A DNA stretch of 64,000 nucleotides from Impatiens glandulifera (taxonomy: Eukaryota; Streptophyta; Magnoliopsida; Ericales; Balsaminaceae): the NCBI RefSeq assembly GCF_907164915.1, contig NC_061867.1, forward strand, positions 30,191,751 through 30,255,750. Reading direction: 5' to 3'. The notes beneath the pieces are model-generated. The model worked only from the letters and a program-made list of their open reading frames with translations. It was not told where the DNA came from and did not search any database. The position numbers and the translations under genes are program-made. Of this stretch, positions 32,713 to 45,570 are shown one piece after another; position 1 is the stretch's first letter; each line of letters opens with the position of its first letter.

Positions 32713-33275
32713 CCTTGGATTGTATATGAGTACACATCTTGACTTAGTTTGCTAATTGCGTTTACTTGGAATTGATACATCTCTCATGATCTTAGTGTGC
32801 CGACTGTATATATCGCTCTATAATCTTAGTGTGCCGATTGTATGTGTCGCCTCATAATCTCAGTGTGCCAATTTATCGCTCTTGATCTCAGTGTGCGTAC
32901 TATATGTGTCGCTCCATAATCTTAGTGTGTTGATTTATCGTTCCTGTTCTTAGTGTGCTGAATGTATGCATCGCTCCATAATCTCAGTTTACTGATTGTA
33001 TGCATTTGGAATATAAATTGTTTGGTCTATCAATCGTATGGATCAATACCTAATTAGTTCGACTATATTGCTACATACCTCGTCTAACCTTTGTAGTGTA
33101 CGTGAGTACACATCTTGACTTAGTTTGCTGATTGTGTTCATATTGGTTTCGAATATACATCGTTTCGGTCTATCGATCGCATGGATCGACACTTGGTTAG
33201 TTTGACTATATTGCTATACACCTCGCCTAATTGTTGGATTGTATATGAGTACACATCTTGACTTAATTTGCTGAT
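32713..33275. repeat. Degenerate dispersed and tandem repeats left of the gypsy LTR
   Basis: The phrase GAGTACACATCTTGACTTA recurs near 32728, 33104 and 33249. Between 32780 and 33000 are about six units of 35-45 bp built on TCGCTCCATAATCTTAGTGTG. They may form the U3 part of the forward gypsy LTR that ends at 34919, but this is not shown. Confidence 0.65.
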
Positions 33276-33699
33276 TGTGTTTTTATTACTCTTCTCATTG
33301 AGAAATAAAATTTAATAATCATTTTAATCACACTCTGTTTAGTGATTATATGTTTCTCTTCTTTCATGGAGCGAAAAATCTTAATAATTATTCTAATCAT
33401 AACTTTAATGTCTAAAATTTTAATAAAAAAAACAAGTTCTTTAATTCCTTAAAATGAACAGATAGTGTTCATATTTTGGTTTCATTTGATATTATAAGAT
33501 ATAAGGAAACTATTGGTAACCTCCTTAAATTTTATTAAACCTTAGAAATCAAAAACACGATCATTATAAAAAAAAGTTGAATTTAGTAGAACATCATCCC
33601 GAATGAATGGTATATTGGGATTTTGTTATAAATGATTACTAGGACTAAACGAAGCTCCCAATGCCTTTAGATCGAAGGATAAAAGCCCCAGTAAAATTA

Positions 33700-34919
33700 T
33701 TAAGCATGTAGTTTGATAATCTTGACGTCCAACTGAGGGTTCGACTTGGGTTTGATTTCCAACCCAGAAAATTGAACCCTCACCTGTACCTGACCGGGTA
33801 ATCTCACTCCCGATCTAGGGATGTTTAACCTAGGCTTGATTATTGACTGAGAAAACAACCTCGACATAGTTTTCGACCTAGGATTTCTACCACAGACAAA
33901 GAACTCCCCGCAACTCAATAGAGAGCTTCCATGTACCCGACTAAGGAATATTAGCCTCGATGAGAACTTCCTTACACCCGACAAAGGATCTCTAACCCTG
34001 ACTAAGAACTCCCCACACCTCGACTAAGAGCTTCCTTGCACCTGACCGAGGGATCTTAGCCTCGATCGATGATCCCTCACACCCGATTGAGAGTCTGGTA
34101 CCCGCGACCAAGGGATCAACACACTCAACTAAGAGGACCAGTCCGGGCCCATTTGGTTGGGATTTTAATTAAAAAAATATTTTTTTATTAAATTTCCCAA
34201 ACTATTTTCTAAAAATATGAAGAAAACAAATGAAAAATAATTTCAAAATATTTTTAGAATATTTCATAAAATATATTTTGATAAAGGTTTATATGAAATT
34301 TATATTTGAATTATAATGTTTTAAACTGATATTTTTCAGGTACTTTCCTACACAATCATCAACATCAATCGCATGTACTAACATTTATATATTATTCTAT
34401 AATTTTAAATGAAAGAAAAAAATTGTTTGAAGAATAATTGGTTAAATAAAATGTAATACAACTAAATTTTCAAAAGCGAAGATTTTATAAAATAGAGAAC
34501 GTTCTTTAACGAGTATAGAGGATATACTGTAAAAGCCTTTTCCCGAGTATCACCTAACACCAAACTTAAAAAAATCTTTACTCAGATTTATGTTTATATA
34601 CGTATATAAAATATTTTATTGATTTTAAATTGAAAATCTATTAACGAATCTTTTAGAATTTTTTTTAAATTAATTATTTAAATTAATTTAAAATACAGAT
34701 TTCTTTAAATTAAATTATAATTTGATTATTTTTAATCTAAAAGATTATTTAAATTTGATCATAAAAGTTAATTATTGTTATTATTTATTTTTATTTCAAA
34801 ATATATTTTTATAAATCTTTTAAAATAATATTTTATTAAAAAGATTATTGACACACAAATTAAGGTTGAAATTTATCGAACCTCAAGTTTTTTCGAGACG
34901 AGGGATTTCCGGGGCCACA
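33700..34919 (+). repeat. LTR (resolved part) of the forward gypsy element
   Basis: 33770-34140 holds short tandem units of about 20-40 bp (CCCGACTAAGG and CCTCGA types). 34140-34919 matches the minus-strand LTR in reverse (shared phrases CATTTGGTT, ATTTTCTAAAAAT, CATGTACT, GAAGAATAATT). It ends CCACA just before the primer binding site. Confidence 0.72.
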
Positions 34920-34925
34920 ACTTTC

Positions 34926-34938
34926 TGGCGACTCTGCT
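34926..34938 (+). other. Primer binding site of the forward gypsy element
   Basis: TGGCGACTCTGCT is the primer site seen in many plant Tat/Ogre gypsy elements (tRNA-Arg type, from memory). It lies seven bases after the LTR end. Confidence 0.75.
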
Positions 34939-35699
34939 CGATATAAAATTGTTTATCACAAAAAAAAATAAAACTTGGCTATTGAAAGATGTTTTTATTA
35001 AGTTTTCAAATTAATAAGCACATCTAAAAGGTATATCACCTAGAAGATGCATATACTTTTATCCTAATAAATGTCTAGGTCTAAGGGTAGACAACTCATA
35101 TCACTTTTAGAAGTACACAATATGATTCTATACATCTACAAATTTACGTACAAAGATTATCGATGAACAACAACAACTTATTACAAACGAGGGATGTTGC
35201 AAGAGTTTAACCTGGAATGCTTGTGATTGACCATTCAATTTACCAAAAGGATGTAGACATTGTAGAGATGAGGGAAAATTCTTGATTGAGTTGATACTTC
35301 CCAGTTTATAGCGATGTTATTCCCCTTCCACTATTGGTGAGTGATACTCTCTTATAATTTACCATAGTATAAAAATCATGGATACTCAATCCAAGATGGT
35401 TGTTTGACGTGCCCAAACAACTAAACCTCGTCATTAAATAATTATGTAACTACTATATATGTATTATTTGTATGCATCTATAGAAAAATGAATATTTGTC
35501 ATTATGTCTCCTTTTCAAAACAATATATTTTTAAATTGTTTCAAAGTTCAATCACCGACCATGTCTATGTTGGACGATGTCAATTTAATCTCCTATATCG
35601 ACAACTTCCATGGAAATGGATGAAATCATAGGATTTACAAGCTAACCCATATCATGAGGCTCATCAATTTCAAAATAAATAAGAACTTCATGATGAAAA

Positions 35700-38250
35700 T
35701 GCAATGAAGATGGAGCCTTGTCTCAAGAACTTTCTTCATGGGAGACAAACTTAGTTGCCACACTAGAGAGGAATTCAGGGTTATCTCGATGATCGACAAC
35801 AAAAATATTCTACATCTTAAAGCTTTTGCAGAATCAATGTCATTAAGTAAACAATTGCAACAAGAATTCGGTTATACAAACACAACATCTGAAAGCATCT
35901 TGAGGAAGGTTACCATTGACTTCCACAAATGGACCAAAATGGAAGTCAATAACACATAAATTCTTATAACCCTAGGTTCATCAATTATAATAGTAACCGT
36001 ACTTGATCATTTGTTTTTGGCCCCGTCAGGTAATAAACCATCGTCTAAAATCTTAGAGGTAGCCTATCATCTTCCCAGGGGAAACAAATACCCCTTAGGT
36101 GTCATCATTGTTGGGATTAAGTGAATCATTTATATCCCCCACCATGAACAAAAGACGCTCAACTCTAATACTTTATATTTAGCTTCTCGATAAACTCGAG
36201 CGCCTTCCACTAACGGTTCCTGATGACTCCATGGGCCCTACTCTAAAATATCAAAGAATAAAAAGAGCCTTACCCGAGCATCTCATATAGAACAATGATT
36301 CTATTAAAGAATTACTTCCATGGTACCCTATCAAGAAAATGGTCTACATGATGGACGGAGAACCAATGTTTTAACTTATAAGTTTGGAATGGGTCACTTC
36401 TTACAACACTCACGACCTCTTCAAATAGTTTGATCGTGATATCATGCCCCATTATACGGGGAACACGAGTGCCATAGATAGGTCAATCGACCACAAGTCG
36501 TATATCAACTATCTTGAGAAATGGCACAACTCCTTATAAATGAGAATTTCATAGTAATGAAGAAATTACCTAACGAATATCATCGAGGAATATGAAAAAT
36601 CTAGAAAGAATGAAGACAAAGAAAACTCTAGTGTAGGAACGAGCTATAGTAGGACCTAAAGCTTACATCCTTTATTTTTGTCTTTTCTATCTAGATCTCT
36701 TTGTAAATATAAACAAGGGAGACACGTGTATGTAGTAAACTACCAACTGTTATGCATAATAATTCGTGTTTTTTTTCTATATATATGATTAGAAAAGAGA
36801 TGTTAATTCTTTAAGATTAATGTACATGCATATGCATTGTATTATACTTATGATACAAATACAAAATCTCATATTTTCTTCAATCGCATTCTATGATTAT
36901 GAACGGTCATTAAAACCCCAAGGAAAAGAGATATAGTAACTGGACGTTTCATACTCCGTAAAATGGCTAAAGAAACTTCGTTACCTGAAATAGTCTCCAC
37001 GACTGAGTTCAAGGAAATGAAGGAAACTCTCATGTATGTGATAGAACAAATCACGTTAATCACGAATTCTTTGGATAATTAACAAATATCATCCACTTCC
37101 CAAAACATGCCTTCTCTTTCCCGTATTCCTACCCAACCTATACTAGTCATGTTTACCCTATCAACCATAATTCTCATAGTCCTCGAACTCAAGAAGAAGC
37201 CTCATACTATAAATACTCGGAAGAAGATTTCGAAAAAACCATAGAGGATCAACATGGGACTCATGAAGACGAACTCAATCCCATGGGACCACATGGAATA
37301 CCAATCCTAGTGGCAAATCAACCACCCTCTAATGAATACGAACGCCAAATGACCAAAGTTCAAACTATAGAAGTTGGGATGCAAGCTAAGCTTGATATAT
37401 AGCCAAGGGAAAAGGTATTGACGAACATTATGACTGAAAGGAGTCCATGCAAACAACTGAAAGAGTCGTCGTTACTATAGGTATCAAATTACCTGACATA
37501 TCCAAATATGTCAGCAATAGTGACCCATCCGTCTTTTTTAAAAATGCATACATCTACAATGACTCGTTTTCGGCTTTGAGAGCCAACAATACTTGACCTA
37601 TTTCCCTAATATCTTGATGATGTTGTTCTACACTGGTATCATCAACAAATGGTAGCATATTTATAAACCATTGAGGATCTAGCTACATCATTCATAGAAT
37701 GTTTTAGCAAGCATCTTAACTTGGAAAGACCGAAAAAAAGTCTGAAAAAATATTGAGCAAGGGGAAAATGAAAATTTCTCGGTTTTTATAGAAAGATGGA
37801 AAGCCATAGCCAAAAAACCGACTCCCTAACAAGTGAACAACGACAAATCGAGATATTGGGGACCGTATGTCAAGGGAAAATGTCAACGACCGATATTCTA
37901 TAGGATTCGTAGTCTAGACCTTCCAAAACATTTAGAAAGTGTTAAAAATAAGTAATAACCTCGATGATGCAATCGAGAAAGAAAGAAAGGAAGGAATATA
38001 ATCAAAGAATACATAACCGTAAGTCAATTTCCAAAGAAAGAAAAGACTGAAGTACACTATGTGGTAACCGCTTAGCAAGAATATCTCCTTCCATAGACAG
38101 ACCTTAGTAGACTTCCACATGCCAAGACAAATATGCCAATGACTCCAAAAGTACCCAAGCCACCTAGAGTCTTTGATGATCTTGGTATGCCCTTAAGTCA
38201 TGTCATAAATCTTCTTAAAAAAAGACTAGATTAAACCTCTAACCCTGGGA
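35700..38250 (+). pseudogene. ORF1 and gag remains of the forward gypsy element
   Basis: The reading KPSSKILEVAYHLPRGNKYPL near 36030-36095 matches KPSSKILEIDYHMRRVNKDPS in the minus-strand element (48365-48559), so both carry the same extra N-terminal ORF. Gag-like readings follow at about 37450-37970 (IGIKLPDISKYVSNSDPS, then a basic region and NNLDDAIEKERKEG). Stops and frameshifts occur throughout. 35738-35959 is open for 73 codons without a recognised motif. Confidence 0.6.
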
Positions 38251-38804
38251 ACTGACAAACTATTATTGGTAAAATACAAGGGTGCTTAATATGACTATCA
38301 TCAAATGAAATTTCATGCTACTAAAAATATTAGTGCCCTTAAGCATCTTATTCAAGACTTTATCGACCAAAATATCATCGCCAAACCAAAGATAACAAAT
38401 AATCATTTACCAGACCATAAGGTTAACATGATCACAATAGATGAAATGACGTTCAGCGATAGTGCATTGATGGGTCTAATTCATGATGTCTAGCTAGAAA
38501 TCAATATGATTGACCCTTGTCCCCCAAAGAAGCCAAATCCATTTCAAGCAAGGCCTTGAAATGGTGAATTAAAGACGTTCCAAATGAAACTACCCAAATC
38601 AATGCTTAGATACAAATTGTAGTAACTTGTGGTGGAATTAATTTTCAACCAAGTTTCATGAAAACCACAACAGCTAACTTGCTAACATCCTCCGAACAAC
38701 CCTCATAGAGGACAAAGGAGAATGAGTCTAGAGCTCTAAATCCAAGAGATAGTCTTCTAAGCGAACATTAAATAACAAATGCTAATATTTCTATATGAGA
38801 AATC

Positions 38805-39285
38805 ATGATGTACTCTATTAAACACATGAAGGTTGTTCTAAATGAATTAAGTAAGGTCAATGTCCCTACTAACACCACCCTAGAGGAACTGGTAGGAAAA
38901 AAATTCTCTAGTTCACAATACAACATGAGTGGCTTCGAGGATAAAGATCTTCCAACAGCCAAGACAAATCATGCCAAGGCCCTTTACATTTTGTCCAAAT
39001 GGAAGGAAAAAATTTCAGTGACTCTAATCGACAATGGTATTGCCCTCAATATATGTCCCTTGAGGATTCTTGAGAGAATTGGCCTTCTGAGAGACAATCA
39101 TACCATCTAATTTATGTGTTAAAGGCTTTGATAACTCTCTACGTGAAATAATAGGTTGTCTAGAATGCACTATCAAGTAGCCGACATACCATTCAAAGTT
39201 GTCTTTGAACTGTTCTAAGTAAAGAAGAATTTCTTCTGTGTCATAAACATGCAACCATCCTACTATCTTATTTTATGAAGACCAT
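38805..39285 (+). pseudogene. Protease remnant of the forward gypsy element
   Basis: VTLIDNGIALNICPLRILER (around 39019-39078) matches the Tat-type aspartic protease active site (usual: DNGSALNVCP). It is followed by VKGFDNSLREIIG and, after frameshifts, a RPW-like end (usual: LLGRPW). The frame is open from 38805 to 39110. It ends where the LTR remnant of the opposing element starts. Confidence 0.82.
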
Positions 39286-39289
39286 GGCT

Positions 39290-39512
39290 ATCTCTGCCTT
39301 GGGAATGACTTAGAGGGTCTATTTATAGCTTCCCTAAGTAAGTGGAGGCGTCTAGTGGTTTGAATTGGCCTTAATGGTTTTTGGCTTTACTTGGCTAAAG
39401 TCGTCGGAATAGGGATGAGTCATCCCTACTTTGATAGGGAGAAATGATCACCATCCTAGGGTGATCATTTTAGGCTTTAAATTATCCGAAATAGTGGACT
39501 AAAGAGGGAGTT
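39290..39512 (-). repeat. Truncated 3' LTR of the minus-strand gypsy element
   Basis: Matches 51700-51913 in the same orientation, including GGCTAAAGTCG, GGGAGAAATGATCACC and AGTGGACTAA. The LTR start on the minus strand is TGTGAACTCCCTC here and TGGAACTCCCTC at 51913. Only the first part of the LTR is kept. Confidence 0.85.
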
Positions 39513-40400
39513 CACAAATAGTGGACAAAATCATATACAAATAATGTCTTAAACTATCAACGAATAGGGTTTATAGACAAAATCGTGTACGAATAATTAA
39601 TGCACCTATCAATAGATAGTTTTTATAACGAAATCATATACAAATGATGTCTCCACTTATTGACTGATAGAGTATATAGATGAAATCGTGTACGAACGAT
39701 TAACCCACCTATCAACCGATTGGGTTTACAGAAGATATCATATGCGAATGATTAACACACATCTCAACATATAAGGTTTTTATCAGAATCATATACAAAT
39801 GATGTCAAATCCTTGTCGATAGACAAGATTGTTAATGGATCATTTTACAAATAATATCTCTACTTGTTAACAATCAAGGCTTATAGAGGAATCGTGTACG
39901 AACAATTTCTCGCACCTATCGGTTTGAATACCTAACTACAATTAAGGTTTTAATGGGATTGTGTACATATAAATCTCATGTACCTATCAACATATAGGGT
40001 TTAACATACCTAACTACAGTTAGAATTGTTTTAGTAGAATCGTATAAAAATGATATATTGCACCTATCAACAAATAAAGTTTTGGATACCTAACTACAAT
40101 TAGGGTTTTTTAGCAAAATCATATAAAAACGACCTATCGCACCTATCAACAGATAGGGTTTTAGATTCATAACTATAATTAAGGTTTTTTTTAGCAGAAT
40201 CGTATAAAAACAACCTATCGCACCTATCAACATATATGGTTTTAGATACCTAACTACAATTAGGATTTTAGTGGAATCATATAATAACGGTCTATCGCAC
40301 CTATCTACATATAAGGTTTTGGATACCTAACAACAACTAGGGTTTAGAACAGGATTGTGTACAAACAATCTCACGTACATTAATAGATTGAGTTTTGAAA
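39513..40400. repeat. Tandem array in the 3' region of the minus-strand gypsy element
   Basis: About twelve degenerate units of 55-80 bp built on CACCTATCAACAGATAGGG, TACCTAACTACAATTAGGG and AATCGTATAAAAACGACC. The array adjoins the 3' LTR, where hypervariable tandem repeats have been described for plant Ogre/Tat elements. Confidence 0.85.
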
Positions 40401-42595
40401 GACTTGATTTTGCTTTTGGTAGTATTGGTCATGGCTCTATGTCTCTTAAGGAAATATTTCAGCACAATCCTTGTTTCCATTTACTTTTCAAAATGTCCTT
40501 CGCAACTAGTTGAAATTTGTCAGTTGATGGATTCGATCTTTATTTATAGACTGATGACTCATGTTATTGGATAAAGAAATATTTTTTGTTAATATCTGTT
40601 TTTAGATTGGAATGAACCTTGATCCTTTGGGATGAATCATGACATTTTCAAATTAGAAACGTATTCAGGTTTAGGATTTGAATATATTTTCCATCCTTTG
40701 TGATGATTTTTCTTTCATCAAGGAATAAGATTTCTTTTTCCCCAACTTTTGAGATATTGGCTATAAATTCTATCTCGTATATAAACAATTATCCATGATC
40801 TTAACCCTTGAGAAAGGGTGTCAACAAGTTGACCTTTTGATAAAAGAGTGTAACTTATTTTTGGTTTCTCGAACCTGAACCACCATTTTCGAAAGTTTGA
40901 ATCATCGCAAACACATTTGGGAGAAGCTTTCGACTTTCTACTTTCGGTTTTAATATTCCATTTTTCTCATTTTTTCATTTGTTGGCATGTAGATATATCT
41001 GGTAGATTTGATATATCTGTGCATTTGCCATATGTAATCAAGATTTAGATCTTGGGTAGGCAATAAATTGTGATTTCAATACCTCAAATGCTTGAGCCGT
41101 TTTCTTTTTTCGTCCCCATGGTATATCTAATAGAATTAGTACATTCTACTCTTTCTATAGAAATCAAGACTAGAGTCTGAGTGAGTACGAATGCTGATTT
41201 CAATACCTTAACCAATACAGGAACATTTTCAATATTTTAGAGATGTTGGAGTTTATTCTGGTTCTCTTTTTTGCATATACATTTTTTTTGGTTTTCTTCC
41301 CAATGTATGAGTTTCAAACGTCTCATTATTTAATAGAAGTAACGATTATGTGTCCTTTCTCAATTTGGAGCTCTATGTCTCGGTTTTATTGGGTTTATTC
41401 TGGTTCTTTTTCTTCAAAAAAACCTTCGATGGGGGTTTCTCTCATGATAATCGTCTACAAATGAAAAAGATTTTATCACTGATATCTCTTAAATCGAGTT
41501 TATTTTTGAAATCTTTGGTTTTGTTTTAGAGAATATCATTTGAAAAGAAGTGATGCTCTTGGTTTTTAGACTACTCGTTTCCTAAAATCCGAAACATTGG
41601 CTTTAGTATGAGATCAAGGTTTTCTTCCTTTCTCAAAAGATTTTCATTCTCTTAAGGAAGGGACTGGGGGGGATTAATTTATATACTTGACACCGGACCC
41701 GCAAACATTTTGGTTGCCTACACATCTTCTCTCCTTTATTTTTGTATTGAGAAGAATCAAGTCTCCGTAGTTCAGACATGAGTCATTTGTCCATGATGCA
41801 TGTTATACAAAACTTGGGATTGGATTCAGTTTAGATAAGCTTGTTTTAAGGTCGAGCATTAAAACATTCTACGCATGCTGGATATTATACAAAATATATT
41901 TTAAGCGCATATATATTGCTTGGCGTAATAAACTCTCCGCCTTCTAGGTTATATAGGCGGACAACTCCTTTAAAGAGGATTTTCTTAAGTAGGAAGGGTC
42001 TTTCCTATTGGGGTCAAAACATGCCCTTAAGGTCTAGGAGTTCTCGGATTCTAGATCACCCTCTTTGAGATTTCTAGGTTTTACTTTCCTATTGAAGGTG
42101 TTTAACATGCATTTTTTGTAGGCTTGAGTTTTATACTAAGCGTTTAATCTCTTATCCTCCATTAACGTTAGTTGGTCATATTGAGATTTGAGTTAGTCTT
42201 CTTCTATGACATGACTCTCTAAGAGTATTCTTAGAGTTTTAATCTTGATTTCGATCGATTGTACGTGTCCATGCCGTATACCAATAGTATGGAGTTTCGT
42301 CCGTCGAAGTTCGAACGGTTGTATGATATCCCCATAAGGCGTATGACAACTTATCGTGTCAGACCTTATACGTGTTGGTTATCTTCTTGATGATCATAAT
42401 CATGGTTTTGTTTTCCGCTTAGACCGCATCGTTGGTTTGGGGACAATAGAACGATGATTTGTGATGCATGATTTTGAATTCATTGAGTAATTGTAGCACT
42501 TTTCCTAGGAAGTGTCATCCATTGTCTAAAATCAATGCGTGAAGAACTCCATATTTAGCGATGATGCTAGTTTAGATGAACTTTGCCACTTTAAA
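40401..42595 (-). other. Remaining 3' region of the minus-strand gypsy element
   Basis: No recognisable protein domain. Short frames (for example 41243-41464 on the plus strand) have no motif. By position this lies between the integrase and the tandem array, so it is either untranslated region or the fully decayed integrase C-terminus. Confidence 0.45.
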
Positions 42596-42599
42596 ATGA

Positions 42600-42965
42600 T
42601 TTCAAGACTTTGTAGGAGGTTGCTTCAACCCATTTGGTGAAGTAGGCTATAGAGACGAGTATGAACTCGTGTCCATTTGACATATGGAGATAGATTTTCC
42701 CGATTACGTCGATGTCCCACGTAGAAAAGGGCCAAGGGAATGTCATGTTGTAAAGGAAAAGGTCGGTGTATGCTTCAGTCTAGTTTAAAATTTGACACTG
42801 AAGAGAACTCCTTATATAACTCATACATTCTTGTTCGAGATCTTACCAATAATATCCTATACATAGTATTTTCTTAGATAAAGCAATTCCATTCATGTAC
42901 AAGCCACATATCTCTGCATGTACTTCTTTCATGATCCTCTTAGATTTAGGATTATCTATGTATAG
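42600..42965 (-). pseudogene. Integrase of the minus-strand gypsy element
   Basis: The minus strand reads MKEVHAEICGLYMNGIALSK then ILCIGYYW (zinc-binding N-terminus, usual MKEVHEGVCGPHMNGK...TGYYW). Further on it reads WPFSTWDIDVIGKIYLHMSN then GHEFILVSIAYFTKWVEATS (catalytic core; usual WGMDVIGP...FILVAIDYFTKWVEA). The second aspartate of the IDYFTKW motif is alanine here, a change at a catalytic position. Frameshifts separate the two readings. Confidence 0.85.
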
Positions 42966-43325
42966 CATGTTTTAACCGTTGAAAAATCAACGATGAAGCT
43001 TGTTGGCATTCCAAGTGTAGTTGGTGGAATAATGGCGCAACTCCCATCGTTCCTTGGTTCAAAAATATGAAGGGTATTTTCCATACTCAATGTACTTCAA
43101 GAGTGTATTGTACTAGGGTTTAGTAGCATTCTCACAGTAAGTGACTGCTCCTGATTCAAAAGAAGGTCTATATTTTTGTCATATTTTCAATGGTTTGACT
43201 TTGATTCCGTCAAGAATTCAGAAGAAATTTTGGCTTCTTGGAGTGTGAGCAAATGATATTTGATCGAATATGTTCATATGTTTGGTCAAGTGGGCGTGAT
43301 AAGATTTTATGTTCTCCCCTTTCAC

Positions 43326-43950
43326 TTACCATGTACCATTGGCTTGGGATATAAACAAGTTAGAATTGTCGGCGGCTTCTAGGTTGGTTTCCCCTTTTTC
43401 ATATGCCAATTTGAGACCCAAGAAGCATGCCTCGTATTTGACCTCGTTGTTGGTGACGGGATACTCAAGTTTTATGGATATTTGGTTATATGTCCCTTTC
43501 AAGTCAACTAACAAAATCCTAATTTTATAACCCTACTTTCAGGAAGTTCCGTCAAACATCAGTTTCCACGTGTCTGATTTTATACTCATGATTCCCTCGT
43601 AGGGGAATTGGAGTTTGTCTTTTGACTCAACAATGATGGGTTCGTTAGCAAGGAAGTCCGCAACAATGCTTTCTTTAACATACATCTATATCGTGTAGGC
43701 TATGTTGTATTCGGATAACATCATCATCATTTAAGCTAGTCTTGGTGATAGAAGAGTTCTTTGGAATAAGAAATGGACTGGGTACAATCTTGATACCAAC
43801 TTGAAAGGGTGGGATTACATGTAGTGTCTCAACCTTTTGGTGACCCATACTAAGGACCAACATATTTTATCAACTAGAGTGTAATTAAGTTCATATTCAG
43901 TCATAATATTACTGATGTAGCACACACTTTCATTTTGAGTTTGTCCTCGT
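43326..43950 (-). pseudogene. RNase H region of the minus-strand gypsy element
   Basis: First reading: YELNYTLVDKICWSLVWVTK then RLRHYM (43810-43930), the classical gypsy RNase H end. Second reading: VTNNEVKYEACFLGLKLAYE (43326-43514), matching the additional RNase H typical of Tat elements (usual NNEAEYEACILGL). 43675-43863 is a frameshifted piece. The presence of a second RNase H is the best lineage marker. Confidence 0.8.
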
Positions 43951-44213
43951 TTTCTTGAGTCAATAGGATTCCTATGGATGTGTCTATTATAGTAAGGTAT
44001 ATGATGAGAGGAATGTTGATTCTAGGCGACATGAGTATGGGAGGAGATTTTAAATAATCCTTAATTTTTTCAAATACTTGTTGACAATATTCATCTCATA
44101 CGAATTTTTGATCAGTAGGGAAAGCATGTCATAATAAGCTTATTGATGAATCAGCCAATGTATTGGATTTTACCCAAAATCCTTGGACCTTTCTTTAGTT
44201 TCGAGAAACCGAC

Positions 44214-44860
44214 ATGGCCGTGATTGCTTCAATCTTAGAAGTATTAGCTTTGATGCCCCTCTATGTGATTAAAAAACCTAACATTTTACCAACTGTGACT
44301 CCAAAGGTATACTTCTTTGGGTTGAGTCGTTATTTCCTAAATTGTTGTAGGAATTTTTCGATGTTTAGAACATGTCCTTCTCGATCATTTTATTTGACAA
44401 TCATGTCGTTGACATATACTTTTACTTCTTTGTGGATCATATCATGAAGAATTATGATGGAGGCCCTTTGACTAACGGCTCCCGCATTCTTAAGACTAAA
44501 AGACATGACCCTATAACATAAAGTTCATACTTTTGTTATCAACGTGGTTTTTTTCTTGTCTTGTGGGCCATCAGGATTTTGTTGTATCTTGGGAATCCGT
44601 CCATGAACGATAACAATTCATGACCGATGACATGATCGACCAGTATGTCGATGTGTGGTAGTGAGAAATGATCTTTAGGCATGTACTTCTTTAGATCCTG
44701 ATAATCTACACACACGAGTAGTTTTCCATCTTTCTTTAGGATGGGGAGTACGTTGGTAATCCAGGTAGGATATTCCAATACCTAAAGAAATCTAGCTTCG
44801 AGTTGTATTCGGACTTCTTCTCGGATTTTGTTCACGACTTCCTCTTTCATTCGTCTAAGC
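44214..44860 (-). pseudogene. Reverse transcriptase of the minus-strand gypsy element
   Basis: VCVDYQDLKKYMPKDHFSLP then HIDILVDHVIGHELLSFMDG (44539-44778) is the RT palm with the first catalytic aspartate. Downstream, HKEVKVYVNDMIVK (about 44398-44440) is the YVDD motif with its first aspartate changed to asparagine. Then comes NIEKFLQQFRK and LNPKKYTFGVTVGKMLGFLI. Stops and the D-to-N change make it inactive. Confidence 0.88.
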
Positions 44861-45570
44861 TTTTTCTTTATTGACTTAGAATTAGGATATAGAGGAATGT
44901 GATGTCATTGGATATTTGGAATAATGTCTGCAATGTCCATGTATGACCAGGCGAAGACCTCTTTGTTGGTTTTTAGTAGCTCAACAGTTTTTAGATGTTC
45001 TTTAGGGTTTAAACTTTTGCCAATTAGTACGATTTGAGGATCGTCGACCGTGTTTAAATTGATTTCGAATGTCTTTTCCGCAGCGGAGATAATCTTATCC
45101 TCAATTTATAAGATGTGTTTGTTTTGAAATTTAAATTAGAATAAAAGGAAAGAACATTTTACTTGAAGATTCGAAATCAACTTCTTGTATTACATAGAGA
45201 GTTTTATTACATGTAAGAGAAGATAATCCAACAAGATCATTATTCTTAGGTTTCTTACAATCTATAGTAGTTTACATCTTTTTATACATGAAACGAGAAA
45301 TAGTTCTACTTTCATCGATCACAATATCGATGGATGAAAGTGAGTCGGTTTCTTGAGAACCAAGATAACTAGATTCTTGAGCTAGAGCAACAGTCTTTGG
45401 AATCCGAACCAAGTTTTGGAGGGCGTCGCGCCAATAGTCTGTTCTTTTACTAATCACACAAACTGAAGGGTTAGGATTATGAAGACAGTCTGGAAAACGT
45501 CTCTATAAATCTATATTGGTAAAGGGTTAGGGGACGTCAAAGCATAGGGTATTTGTCCCTCATAGATGAA

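Larger units (their letters stand above)
33700..39285 (+). mobile_element. Forward Ty3/gypsy (Tat/Ogre-like) element, truncated
   Basis: An LTR ending at 34919 is followed by a primer binding site, an ORF1-like region, gag remains and a protease remnant. The element stops at about 39285, where the LTR remnant of the convergent minus-strand element begins. The LTR part 34140-34919 is homologous to the reverse complement of about 49560-50340, so both belong to one family. The RT, RNase H and integrase of this copy are absent. The left LTR boundary is not resolved; 33700 is a conservative limit. Confidence 0.75.
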
